Shown here: positions 54,640-64,000 of the stretch, in pieces | Layout: the number at the start of each line of letters is the position of its first letter | Position numbering within the stretch: the first letter of the stretch is position 1 | Position numbers and translations under genes: made by a program | DNA from: Mesostigma viride | Taxonomy: Eukaryota; Streptophyta; Mesostigmatophyceae; Mesostigmatales; Mesostigmataceae | Assembly: GCA_009746045.1 (NCBI GenBank) | Contig: RPFO01000188.1 | Location: 685,516 to 749,515 of the forward strand | Direction of reading: 5' to 3' | Length of the DNA: 64,000 bases | The notes under the pieces: generated by a model | Database searches by the model: none | Told to the model about the DNA's origin: nothing | Seen by the model: the letters and a program-made list of their open reading frames with translations, nothing else

Positions 54640-54773
54640 TCTATTAAGGGGACTCGCACGTCCAAAAGCCTGAAAAACTGACTTTAATGAATTTCAGTTC
54701 CAATGCACTCGGGAACCATCTAGTGATGATTGAGTACCATAAATATGATGTTTGGACATTCATGCCACCACTT

Positions 54774-54970
54774 TTTGCACCCACAGTTTGCCGGATCGTT
54801 AGCCTGTCCTTTTCGCTAGCCGCGCCCGATTGCAGCTGTGGCATGCCTTTGGCATGAAGGAGACTGGGGGTCTCTGCCCTTTCTCCTGTAGTGCACACAC
54901 AGGGATTAAAAGCACTTCGGTGCTCCGTGACTCCCCAACGGGAGCACGAGTTTAATTAATTAATTAATTA
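54774..54970 (+). mobile_element. SINE-like element sharing the LINE 3' tail, copy 2, 12-bp TSD
   Basis: Flanked by ATGCCACCACTT at 54762-54773 and 54971-54982. 197 bases from TTTGCACCCACAG to an AATT tail. The 3' end is GTGCTCCGTGACTCCCC and AACGGGAGCACGAGT, nearly identical to the RT-C LINE end at 62584-62615, while the body is unrelated to RT-C. Confidence 0.78.
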
Positions 54971-54982
54971 ATGCCACCACTT

Positions 54983-56039
54983 GTTGGGGGTACTACGCCC
55001 AACCACGCACCGGTGGCGAGCTAAAAATAGAAAAAGACGCTATTTATGAGATATTTTGCCCAAGACAAACCACTTATCCAAATGACCTGCCCATACATTT
55101 CTGCAAAGTTCCCCCACTTTTTTAAAAGCTGGGCTATTTACATGGCCAAAATGGTCACATTTGTTTGAGTTATTAATTTTCCCGCAAAATGGGTACTTTT
55201 TTGAGCCAAAAAAAAAAAATCAAATCATTAACACATCAGATTGGGTCATCCATACATTTTAAATTCCACTGAGTGGGGGGAAACACAACCCCAAAGTTTG
55301 AGCTCATTCTGACAAGCGTAGCTCAAGTTATTGATTTTCCTGTGATGCCACCTGGGTAGACGCTAAAAGAGAATTGAGCTAGTGCTGAGCCAAAATGACA
55401 TCTGTTTTGCTACCCTAGACACCCAAAAACATGCCCACTTTGATCACGGAGTGTGAGGAGGATGTCCGGAGCGTCATACGCCCCACCCCTCCATCGTCAC
55501 AGCCAGCCTTGTGAGTCTACCCTTAACAACAAGGCTGGTAGGACGACACGCCTGAGCAGCATATGTCATGCCTATCTCAGGCTAATAATATGTGTGATTT
55601 TGTGCCAACAACCAAGTTGTTCCACCCAACAACACATTAAAAACCCTCTTCCAAAATGCCCAACAAGCCGGACATGTGGAGGACCACACACGCAGTATAT
55701 AAAGAGAAAATAAGCTGACTTTTTATCCAGCCAACCTGTGGCTAGCTGCTCTGGTTAGCATGACAAAGGCTATCATTTACTCAGTGGGAAAGGTGAAGAG
55801 ACCATTGGAACAACCTACCTGACGCATGTGCCACCAAAGCATTGTGTCCCGCAAAATGCACACTGCCTCCTTTCTAACAAGCACGAGCCACTTTCTTTAG
55901 GAGACAGGTGCCAGCTCGTCAGTGTCTGGGGAAAATGATGCCGCTGCTTAGGAAGACCGCGTGAATTTCCTCGAACACAACTGTCTATAAAGCAAAAGAA
56001 ATTTCAGAGAAGCATGGAAATAAAAGCATTACACCTTCC
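54983..56039. other. Spacer without recognised gene
   Basis: AT-rich, with an A-run at 55208-55219. Nothing coding recognised. Confidence 0.45.
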
Positions 56040-56745
56040 CGACAGGTTGTGGGCCACGCGCTGCAGCAAGCCAGCCACGTCACAGACGAACTTGCTAAAA
56101 AACATCCAGGAATCCAGCGATGCAGCGCCAGGACCCGCAACTTAATGGCTGCATCTGGCCGGAAAGAAGGCAAAAAGCTTACGCTCAACGAGCTAAGAAA
56201 GCAGGAAAGCGCTATCTTAGGACGTTTAATACAAGAACGTACCATAACGGGCATTTATTCGTGCCCAGGCGCACAAGAAAGGCCACCCTTTCATGGAGAG
56301 GTCGGGCGCGCATCGCGCAGGCCTAATGTTATCTTACCGCAAAATGACGAGAAAGGTAAAGATAGCATCGGGAATTTTTACGGCTTTAGAAACATCATTA
56401 AACTAGGTTCCATTAGGACCATCAAAACTGGCAACAATCGACAATCACACCTGCAGGCATCAATTATACTTTATTCATCCCGACAGAAATTCAGGCCGGA
56501 CCCCCCCTGCCGATGGTAAAGAAAAAGAGCCCGCGACATTATAGATCGCAACTATCCCACCATAAATTAGAATCAGTAACTAATTTTCTCCAAGAATCGA
56601 GCATTTTTTCTGCTTTCCGCGAGCCAGATTTGTCACGTTTCGTCTAAAAGCAGTCGCCATGGCCACTTCCGCAAGGGGTGCGCGCACCGTGCACCCACTT
56701 TTCACGGTACCGCGGAATTTTTTTGGCGCGGAAAATATTCGCCGC
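56040..56745 (+). repeat. Diverged dispersed repeat, copy related to intron 15
   Basis: Contains GGAAAGAAGGC, CCTTTCATGGAGAGG, CCGACAGAAATTCAGGCC and GTGCGCGCACCGTG in the same order as 18430-19490. A 156-codon open stretch (56049-56519) lies within it. I recognise no protein family there. Confidence 0.45.
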
Positions 56746-56783
56746 GCCGAGTCCCCTTAATTAATTAATTAATTACGCAATAT

Positions 56784-58136
56784 ATGGCGAATAAACGCGC
56801 CTCGACGCAACGCAGCCTGGCGGCTGCGCTCGGCAATGAAAATACGTCTGCAGCTCAGGCTGCAGCTCCGCCATCAGGTCCGGCAGGCAGCGGCGACACT
56901 AGTCGTGCACTGGTGGTCGTCCAGCAACCTCCCGGGCTTAACGCCTCGCCATCTGCATCGCCTGACCCCAAGCGCACCCGCTCAGCCGACAAAACAGGAG
57001 GGTCTTCACGCCCCTCAGAACCGCGCTTTCGGCCCCGGCCTTTCCAGGTCGATGATTAGGACTGGGACAACATGCCTCCGTCCGATGCTATGGACTGCAT
57101 CTTCTACGGGGACTACGCTTCGCTTTACGACCTGTGCCTCCATCTCCACGACACCGATCGCCTCCTCACCCCGAACGGCATCCGCTGGCTTAACATCCAC
57201 ATGCTTTTCGGGACCACCCGCCCCCAACTCCAGCACGCCATCCTCAACTCCCTTCTCAAGCGCTCCGACGGCGAGATCTGGGCTCCATCCATCTCCGCCC
57301 CCACACTCCGTTCCATCCTGACGGAAGCCTTTCAGCAGCACGTGACCCCCCTTGCTGCCGACATTTCAGCAATCGGCGGCACGCTGACTGCTGAACTTCC
57401 TCACATTTCCACCGCCGCCGCCTCCACCTCCACCGCCGTTTCCGCCTTCACTGCCGACATCAAAGCCCAGCTCCTCGACCTCGACCAACGCCTTCAAGCC
57501 ACCGCCACCGCCCTTGAGAGCTTGCATGACACCGCCGGCCTCACCGCCCAAGCGGTGCAGGAAATCGCTGCCCAGCCGGCACCTGCTGGCCCGGCCAGTG
57601 ATGTTCCCTCCACCTGGGCGGACTTGCTTAAGCATCACACCACCTCCACCACCTCCACCATCGCGGCACAACTCAAGCAACAAGCCCTCGACCTTCGCGA
57701 GGCGGCCGAGCTCGACAAGCGCAGCCACAATGTCATCGTCAAGCACTTCGACCAGCCGGCAGGTGAGACCTCCACGAGTCTCCTTGAGGCAGTTAAGCGC
57801 GCCATTCTTGCCCCCATGTTGCTCACTGGTGAGCTGGACATGTCGGTTGTCCGCCTCCCCCGCGCGCGGGGGAAGGCTGGCCCGGCACCCGTGCTCCTCA
57901 CCTTTAAGTACATGACGGACAAGCTGGCGTTCCTTAAATGCCGCAAGAAGCTCTCGGAGACTCGCTTCACGCTGGACGACGACTTGACCTTGGCCCAGCA
58001 ACAGCGGCGACGCGAGCTATGGCCGACCTACCTTCAGCTCCGGCAGCGTGCAGGGGGGAAGCCGGTATACTGGAGGGGGGCGGTCATCCACGTTGACCAC
58101 AAGCCCTGGCAGGCCCCTCCTGCCACTCCAGGCTAG
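56784..58136 (+). pseudogene. LINE ORF1-II, intact except one nonsense codon
   Basis: MANKRASTQRSLAAALGNEN to the HKPWQAPPATPG end, about 450 codons in one frame. The only break is TAG at 57057-57059, where sister copies have TAC (FQVDDY). Layout: Ala/Pro-rich N-terminus (1-90), a domain beginning YDWDNMPPSDAMD, coiled coil (IKAQLLDLDQRLQATATAL), basic helix KRSHNVIVKHFD, RRM-like core (LPRARGKAGPAPVLLTFKY) and the C-terminal TLDDDLTLAQQQRRREL segment. An L1-type ORF1 acts as an RNA-binding trimer in the cytoplasmic RNP. It is the best template for the type II protein in the window. Confidence 0.85.
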
Positions 58137-58582
58137 GGAATATACCAGTAGTGTAGATTAGATAGGCTTAGCCTTGCAAGTGGCCCACGCGCATGTGCGC
58201 CCATAATGGCCCCCATGGATGATGCTTTCGGTATCTAGCCGCGCCCAGCCTACAATGGGACCTCCCATGGATGATGCATTAAGAATTTAGCCATGCGATG
58301 CCTATGCAGGGAGTTACTCTCTGCTGAGATGCCATGTGTACACCAGCTATAGCCTAGCCACATACCCTCCACCCCATATGTCATGCAGGCCTTCTAGGCC
58401 CTCTCCTCAAGCCCCCCCTGGGTGCCTGTGCTTGTTAAGGAGGCATGAACCATCATGGCGGTGCAGGTGCACCTTGTGCACCCAGAGCAGGTGACAGTTG
58501 TACATCCTCCACCTGCAGGTTGTAGCCCTGATTGTATTACAAACCCATAGATGCCCCTTTCTCAGGGCTATGTGTTACATAT

Positions 58583-58596
58583 GCTCCCAACGGAGC
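58583..58596 (+). other. ORF1-II 3' terminal hairpin
   Basis: GCTCC-CAAC-GGAGC, twelve or so bases before the AATT tail and just after ATGTGTTACATAT. Confidence 0.7.
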
Positions 58597-58625
58597 TATG
58601 ATTTTAATTAATTAATTAATTAATT

Positions 58626-58859
58626 GACAGTTGTCGTACAATACTTAAAATTTACGCCAATAGAAACTCGCCTCCATACATATATCTCGATAGAGGCGTG
58701 CGTCTTATTTAATTTCAAGGTACATCTTAATTAATCTCGCCCCCCGGCCTCCGCTAATTTGCTAATTTGCTAAATTTGCTAAAAAAGAGCCAATTTTACC
58801 CCGACTCGGATAAGGCATAACAACAGGCCCGAGAGCTCTAGCATTAAAAAATTTTTAAA
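58626..58859. other. Spacer in the second cluster
   Basis: No element recognised. It has a GCTAATTT triplet repeat (about 58754-58778) and the block GCCAATTTTACCCCGACT shared with about 53198. Confidence 0.45.
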
Positions 58860-59118
58860 AAAATTAAATTAAATTATAACATGCGTCCGTGGGGAGATCA
58901 TGTAGCACATATTCCTTGATGGGGGTGGAGGTGGAGGAAGCCACGTAATCGAACTAACCTAATTCTAAGCTATTAAATTAAATTAAATTAAATTATAACA
59001 TGCCACCTCCACCACCTCCACCATCTCGGCACAACTAAAGCAACAAGCCCTCGACCTTCGCGAGGAAACCGACATCGCCCGGCGCAGCCACAATGTCATC
59101 GTCAAGCACTTCGACCAT
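58860..59118. mobile_element. RT-A tail (-) and ORF1-II scrap (+)
   Basis: 58860-58975 is an RT-A 3'UTR on the minus strand. 58998-59117 encodes, on the plus strand, the ORF1 segment around TISAQLKQQALDLREETDIA. Each is bordered by A/T tracts. Confidence 0.65.
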
Positions 59119-59525
59119 TAATTAATTAATTAAAATCATAGCTCCGTTGGGAGCATATGTAACACATAGCCCTGAGAAAGGGGCATCTATGGGTTTGTAA
59201 TACAATCAGGGCTACAACCTGCAGGTGGAGGATGTACAACTGTCACCTGCTCTGGGTGCACAAGGTGCACCTGCACCGCCATGATGGTTCATGCCTCCTT
59301 AACAAGCACAGGCACCCAGGGGGGGCTTGAGGAGAGGGCCTAGAAGGCCTGCATGACATATGGGGTGGAGGGTATGTGGCTAGGCTATAGCTGGTGTACA
59401 CATGGCATCTCAGCAGAGAGTAACTCCCTGCATAGGCATCGCATGGCTAAATTCTTAATGCATCATCCATGGGAGGTCCCATTGTAGGCTGGGCGCGGCT
59501 AGATACCGAAAGCATCATCCATGGG
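59119..59525 (-). mobile_element. ORF1-II 3'UTR with tail
   Basis: AATT tail, hairpin AGCTCCGTTGGGAGC (59138-59152), then the 3'UTR blocks seen at 34180-34560. Confidence 0.75.
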
Positions 59526-60360
59526 AAGCACTTCGACCATGGCCGGCAGGTGAGACCTCCACGAGCCTTCTTGAGGCATTTAAGCGCGACATTCTTGCCC
59601 CCATGCTACTCACTGGTGAGCTGGACATGTCGGCTGTCCGCCTCCCCCGCGCGCGGGGGAAGGCTGGCCCGGCACCCGTGCTCCTCACCTTTAAGTACAT
59701 GGCGGACAAGCTGTCGTTCCTTAAATGCCGCAAGAAGCTCTCGAGGACTCGCTTCACGCTGGACGACGACTTGACCCTGGCCCAGCAACAGCGGCGACGC
59801 GAGCTATGGCCGACCTACCTTCAGCTCCGGCACAGCGCAGGGGGGAAGCCGGTATACTGGAGGGGGGCGGTCATCCACGTTGACCACAAGCCCTGGCAGC
59901 CCCCTCCTGCCACCCCAGACTAGGGAATTCATACCAGTAGTGTAGATTAGTCAGGCTTAGCCTAGCATGTGGCCCACGCGCATGTGCGCCCATAATGGCC
60001 CCCATGGATATTGTCTACAGAATTTAGCCAAGCCCTGCCTATAACGGGACCCCCATGGATGTTGCATTAAGAATTGAGCCATGCTATGCCATGCAGAGAG
60101 ATGCTCTCTGTCGAGAAGCCATGTCCTAGCTCTTGTATAGCCATGATGATCTTCCTCCCTCACAGGCATGCTCCCCCCTTACCCGGGCATAGCGTGATAC
60201 TAAGACCATGAGGGTGCAGGTGCCCTGGTGCACCTAGAGCAGGGGTAGCTTACATTCCCACCCTTGCATGAAGTAGCCTAGAATGTATGATAGGCCATAT
60301 GCCCCTTCTCTGGGCTATGTGCTACATATACTCCCAACGGAGTTATGTTACAATTCAATT
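59526..60360 (+). pseudogene. ORF1-II C-terminal part with 3'UTR
   Basis: From KHFDH(G)RQ through LLTGELDMSAVRLPRARGK and FKYMADKLSFLKCRKKL to HKPWQPPPATPD, stop at 59921-59923, with frame loss near 59540. The 3'UTR runs to hairpin ACTCCCAACGGAGT (60330-60343) and a CAATT tail. Confidence 0.78.
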
Positions 60361-60364
60361 CAAT

Positions 60365-61186
60365 TCAATTCAATGCCTCCGTTGGGAGATCATGTAGCAC
60401 ATATTCCTTGATGGGTGGTGGAAAGGAGAGAGCCGCGTAATCTAACTATCCTAACGCTAATCTACCTAGTCTAGAAAAATCCTAACTGCCCTACTCATCG
60501 AAACGCCTCCTCTTTGGGGGAGGGGGCTTGCCCACAGGGTCGGGCGTGTGAGCCTTGACAATCTTCTGCCACCGCGTCTTGTTCTGCATGGCAGTCCAAA
60601 GAAGGGAGAGAGAGTGGATTAAATTAAATTAAATTAAATTAAATTAAATTATAACATGCCTCCGTGGGGAGGTCATGTAGCACATATTTCATGATGGATG
60701 GGGTGGAGGAAGCCGCGTGATCGAACTATCCTAACTCTATCTAGAAAATCCTAACTACACTACTCATCAAAACGCCTCCTCCGCTTGGGGGGAGGTGGCT
60801 TGCCCACAGGGTCGGGCGTGTGCGCCTTGACAATCTTCTTCCACCGCGTCTTGTCCTGCATGGCAGTCCAAAGACGGGAGAGAGAGTGGATGCGGTGCTC
60901 AAACTGGGCTGGGACCACTAGGTCGTCCAGCAACATCTGAACGTAGTTCGTGACATGTTTCCCTACCCTTTTGGGAATGTCCTTGGGGCCAGGCCAGGTC
61001 AGAATGTGCCGCCCTGGCTGTCCAAGCCGCTGGGGGCCGGCCAGACCAAGGGTGGTGTCGACCTGGCTGGTGCGGGCAAGGTGTCCTACAAATGCTATCC
61101 TACGCTGCCTAATCTCGTCCGAAACACGAGGCATGCCATGATACAAAGACTCTGATGACGGACGCTCGGAAAAACCTACATTAAGT
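60365..61186 (-). pseudogene. Two RT-A 3' ends
   Basis: 60375-60615 and 60620-61186 are consecutive minus-strand RT-A ends, each with tail, hairpin and the terminal RRRRFDE (the first lacks a few bases). The second contains an open 128-codon frame (60760-61146). The first meets the preceding plus-strand element tail to tail inside one CAATT tract. Confidence 0.8.
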
Positions 61187-62640
61187 ACAGGCGCTCTTCG
61201 CTACTCGCCGACTGGTGGAGGAACTGCAACGCCTTCAGCCTGGTGAGTCCCCTTTGCACCTTGTGCTGGTGGACTTCATCAAAGCCTTCGATTCAGTTTT
61301 CTGGCCTGCGCTTTGGGACATCCTCGAGTTGTTCCGGATCCCCCGCCCCCTGATTGCTGTCATCCGCAACCTGTATGAAGGGTCCACCACTTCGGTGCGC
61401 ACTTCTTACGGGACCACGCCCCCATGCCCTTTACAGAAGGGTGTGTGGCAGGGCTGCGTGCTGTCGCCCTACCTGTTCATTATTGTTGTCAAATACGTAA
61501 TGATTCAGGCGCGCAAGCGATTTGCCCGCATCGTGGGCAGGGAACCAGGAGTGCAGGTTGCTAACAAATTCTGGCATGGCGGTGCGGACACGGAGATTCG
61601 GCTGGCAGACATCATTTACGCAGACGACACCACCCTCTTTGAGGACACTGAGCACGTGCAGACATGGCTTGACTGCCTGGCTCTCGAGGCCCGTGCAGTG
61701 GGGCTTGAGGTCAGCAAGAAGACAGAGGCCCTGGCGGTTGGGCTCACCACCTCAGCGCCGCCCCTCTATCTCCTAGACGGCTCTCGAGTCCTATATCGGG
61801 ACCGCGTTAAGCTGCTGGGCAGCCTGCTCCCTAGCTGCGAGGTGGATGTGGACCACCGCATCTCCCTCGCCTGGCACGCTTTACGCCACTTAGCGGGCCC
61901 TATGGCGCAAGCCCCTGGGCAAGATCGAGAAACAGGACCTGTTCAAGGTCCTCGTCCTTCCTGTTCTCACGTATGGCGCCGAGACGTGGACCCTCACCGC
62001 CGACCTGGCCCGCAAGCTGGACGGCGCGGTCACCAGCATGCTGCGTTCCATTTTCAGAGTAGGATATGCTGCTCATGTCCGCAATGAGGACCTGTACCAG
62101 GGCATGCCCTATATCACCAGCACAATTAAGCAACGCCGCCTGCAGCTAGTAGGGCACCTAGCTCGCACCAATCAGGTAGACACCTCACGTGGCCCCCCCG
62201 CAGGACTGCGACCAGCCCAGCCTGGCCGGCACCTCCTGACGTGGGCTGGGCCCAGTGATGTTAGACGCCGCAAGGCCCGCACCTTCAAAGAACAGCTAGT
62301 AGAGGACATGGGGGGCCTCGGCCTCTCCGTGATTTGGAAGAAGATGATGGACAAGGCCAAGTGGGCCCAGGTCATAGAGGACAACGAGCCCCCCCCAGTG
62401 GGGAAGCGCCCGCGTGTGCAATCCCACGGGAGGCACGCTAGATAGCTCCCCCTAGGGCAGCGTGCGGCTGCCTAGATAGATGATGTAGTTAGAATGTTGC
62501 TAGATAGATGTAGTATGTAGCCAATGTAGATAGATTAGACCGGTAGGAATGTTTGCACCCATCCATCCATTCATCGGGGTTAATGCTCCGTGACTCCCCA
62601 ACGGGAGCACGAGTCTAATTAATTAATTAATTAATTAAGG
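61187..62640 (+). pseudogene. RT-C reverse transcriptase with 3'UTR and tail, one frameshift
   Basis: ATRRLVEELQRLQPGES, VDFIKAFDSVFW (motif A), GVWQGCVLSPYLF (motif B), IIYADDTTLFED (motif C, catalytic Asp pair), KTEALAVGL, LLDGSRVLYRDRVKLLGS. A change near 61890 (TTTACGCCACTTAGCGG) shifts the frame; the other frame carries LTYGAETWTLTADLARKLDG to the GRHAR stop at 62443-62445. The 3'UTR includes three CATC units, the hairpin at 62584-62610 and an AATT tail. The endonuclease and N-terminal RT are missing, and the 5' end abuts an inverted RT-A piece. It is the best RT core in the window. Confidence 0.86.
62584..62610 (+). other. RT-C 3' terminal hairpin
   Basis: Inner stem CTCCC-CAAC-GGGAG (62594-62607), or alternative outer stem TGCTCC/GGAGCA (62584-62589 with 62604-62609). 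The same two alternatives exist in the SINE-like element at 54920-54947. Confidence 0.65.
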
Positions 62641-63665
62641 ACCTGCCGGAGCATCCTGTAAACTGTGCCGTCGAGCCGAGCTGCCAGTTTGGGTGGGAGG
62701 GTCCACGCCTCGGCGCCATACGTGAGCACCGTGAGGACGAGGACCTTGAAGAGCATGCGCTTGCGGTGCCCGTCCAGGCCCTTCGAGCGCCAGTAGGGTG
62801 TGAGCGAACGGAGCTTGGCCCAGGCAAGGCCGATGCGGGTGTCCACATCGTCGGCGGTGTCAGGAAGCCAGCTCCCCAACAGCAGAGAGTGGATGCGGTA
62901 TTCAAACTGGGCTGGGACCAGTAGGTCATCCAGCAACATCTGTACGTAGTTCGTGACATGTTTCCCTACCCTTTTGGGAATGCCCTTGGGGCCAGGCCAG
63001 GTCAGAATGTGCCGCCCTGGCTGGCCAAGCCGCTGGGGGCCTGCCAGACCAAGGGCGGTGTCGACCTGGCTGGTGCGAGCAAGGTGTCCTACAAATGCTA
63101 TCCTACGCTGTCTAATCTCGTCCGATATACGAGGCATGCCCTGATACAAAGACTCTGATGACGGGCGCTTCGAAAACCCTACGTTCAGGACCTGTCGGAG
63201 CATCCTGTAAACTGTGCCGTCTAGCCTAGCTGCCAGTGTGGGTGTGAGTGTCCACGCCACAATCTTCTGCCACCGCGTCTTGTTCTGCATGGCAGTCCAA
63301 AGAAGGGAGAGGGAGTGGATGCGGTGTTCAAACTGAGCTGGGACCACTAGGTCGGCCAGCAACATCTGGGTGTAGTTCATGGCAGGTTTACCTAGCTTCC
63401 TGGGAATGTCTTTGGGGCCAGGCCAGGTCAAAATATGCCGCCCTGGTTGGCCAAGCCGCTGGGGGCCGGCAAGACCAAGCTAGGCGGTGTCGACCTGGCT
63501 GGTGCGAGCAAGATGTCCTACACATGCTATCCTCCGCTGCCTAATCTCGTCCGAAATACGAGGCATACCGTGGTACAAAGACTCTAATGACCTACGCTGG
63601 GAAAACCCTGCATTCAGGACCTGTCGGAGCATCCTGTAAACCGTGCCATCGAGCTAAGCTGCCAG
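62641..63665 (-). pseudogene. RT-A permuted mosaic
   Basis: Pieces of the same RT-A region joined in one orientation without tails. A 266-codon open frame (62631-63431) contains, in order, WPGPKDIPRKLGKP to KTRWQKIV, then WTLTPTLAARLDG to AQFEYRIHSL, then LLGSWLPDTADD to YRMLRQVLN, so the third block belongs upstream of the second. A further piece (63440-63665) repeats the middle region. Confidence 0.8.
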
Positions 63666-63689
63666 TGTCAACGGGAGCACGAGTCTAAT

Positions 63690-63960
63690 TAATTAATTAA
63701 TTAGCTGCCAGTGTGTCCGTGAGTGTCCACGCCTCGGCGCCATACGTAAGCATCGTGAGGACGAGGACTTTGAAGAGCATGCGCTTGCGGTGCTCGCCCA
63801 GGCCCTTCGAGCGCCAGTAGGTGGTGAGCGAACGGAGCCTGTCCGCGGTGTCAGGGAGCATGCTCCCCAGCAGTTTGATGCGGTCACGGAACGGGACCTC
63901 CGTCCCGTCGAGCAGGCGCGGCAGCACTAGCATGCCATGGTACGGATTCTTCATATTTCT
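63690..63960 (-). pseudogene. RT-A fragment at the window edge
   Basis: LPRLLDGTEVPFRDRIKLLGS, an internal deletion after LPDTAD, RLRSLTTYWRSKGLGEHRKR, LTYGAEAWTLTDTLA. Its 3' side abuts an AATT tract. Confidence 0.75.
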
Positions 63961-63971
63961 GGCCTGCGCTC

Positions 63972-64000
63972 CAGCAGCAGCAGCAACAACAACAACAACA
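63972..64000 (+). repeat. CAG/CAA triplet run at the window end
   Basis: Four CAG then five or more CAA units, cut by the window edge. It could encode polyglutamine if coding. Confidence 0.8.

Larger units (their letters stand above)
53694..54643 (+). mobile_element. Chimeric unit: LINE 5'UTR fused to RT-B
   Basis: 5'UTR 53694-53822, RT-B coding 53825-54565, 3'UTR, then the terminal palindrome CACGTGACGCAGTCACGTG (54621-54639) and TTAA. ORF1, the endonuclease and most of the RT are absent. Confidence 0.8.
54648..56756. mobile_element. Possible 2.1-kb DNA element with TTAA flanks
   Basis: GGGGACTCG at 54648-54656 and its inverse CGAGTCCCC at 56748-56756 face each other, each next to TTAA. 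No transposase is recognised, and the similarity stops after nine or ten bases. The TTAAs also belong to LINE tails, so the match may be fortuitous. Confidence 0.3.
56765..58625 (+). mobile_element. ORF1-only LINE unit, type II, flanked by AATT tracts
   Basis: AATT tract, the last 12 bases of the 5'UTR, ORF1 56784-58136, 3'UTR, hairpin GCTCCCAACGGAGC (58583-58596) and AATT tail. No ORF2. Confidence 0.85.

Noticed and set aside
56049-56519. A 156-codon protein gene
   Set aside because: It lies in a diverged repeat with a homologue in an intron, has no recognisable domain and no splice or start context.

Overview
The window is nuclear DNA from a eukaryote, most likely a GC-rich green alga. It carries a plant-type limit dextrinase with many small exons separated by GT-AG introns, a PP1 phosphatase very close to the plant proteins, and an F-box/WD40 gene. 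A possible TGTAA polyadenylation signal follows the PP1 gene, and introns and spacers are packed with minisatellites. Nothing looks bacterial, organellar or viral, and I saw no rRNA, tRNA gene or CRISPR array.

Layout. 1-20312 (+): the 3' half of a limit dextrinase (debranching pullulanase) gene, 16 exons encoding about 491 residues with all three catalytic acids. Almost every large intron has its own private tandem repeat, and introns 3 and 4 carry a pair of inverted 308-bp SINE-like elements around exon 4. 20313-21180: 3' flank with an array of TGACG-core inverted repeats. 21184-41560: a dense cluster of non-LTR (LINE) retrotransposon pieces. 43116-46600 (-): a three-exon PP1 catalytic subunit gene. 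46601-47432: the promoter region shared with the divergent gene. 47433-50781 (+): an F-box/WD40 gene with an apparent frameshift at a G-run. 50782-53690: intergenic, with one short 5'-truncated LINE insertion bounded by an 11-bp target-site duplication. 53694-64000: a second LINE cluster.

LINE vocabulary used below. ORF1-I and ORF1-II are two related ORF1 types (proteins starting MSKR and MANKR): Ala/Pro-rich N-terminus, coiled coil, then an RRM-like C-terminal region. RT-A, RT-B and RT-C are three related ORF2 types whose proteins end RRRRFDE, TPVTRT and GRHAR. No complete ORF1+ORF2 element is present. Many units carry only ORF1 between a shared 5'UTR and a 3' tail, comparable with half-LINEs. 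Others are 5'-truncated reverse transcriptase pieces, or the shared 5'UTR fused directly to RT sequence.

The most interesting system is at the LINE 3' ends. Four of the five families, plus a roughly 200-bp SINE-like element, end in the same small hairpin: a C-rich/G-rich stem, usually closing a CAAC loop, whose outer base pair covaries between families (A-U, G-C, C-G, U-G). An A/T tetra- or pentanucleotide tail, mostly (AATT)n, follows. RT-B ends instead in a different perfect 8-bp hairpin with the same tail. Many elements meet tail to tail in these AATT tracts, which suggests that the tails act as landing sites for further insertions and that the clusters grow by self-seeding. The protein genes themselves look like ordinary housekeeping genes: starch debranching, serine/threonine dephosphorylation and substrate recognition for ubiquitylation.
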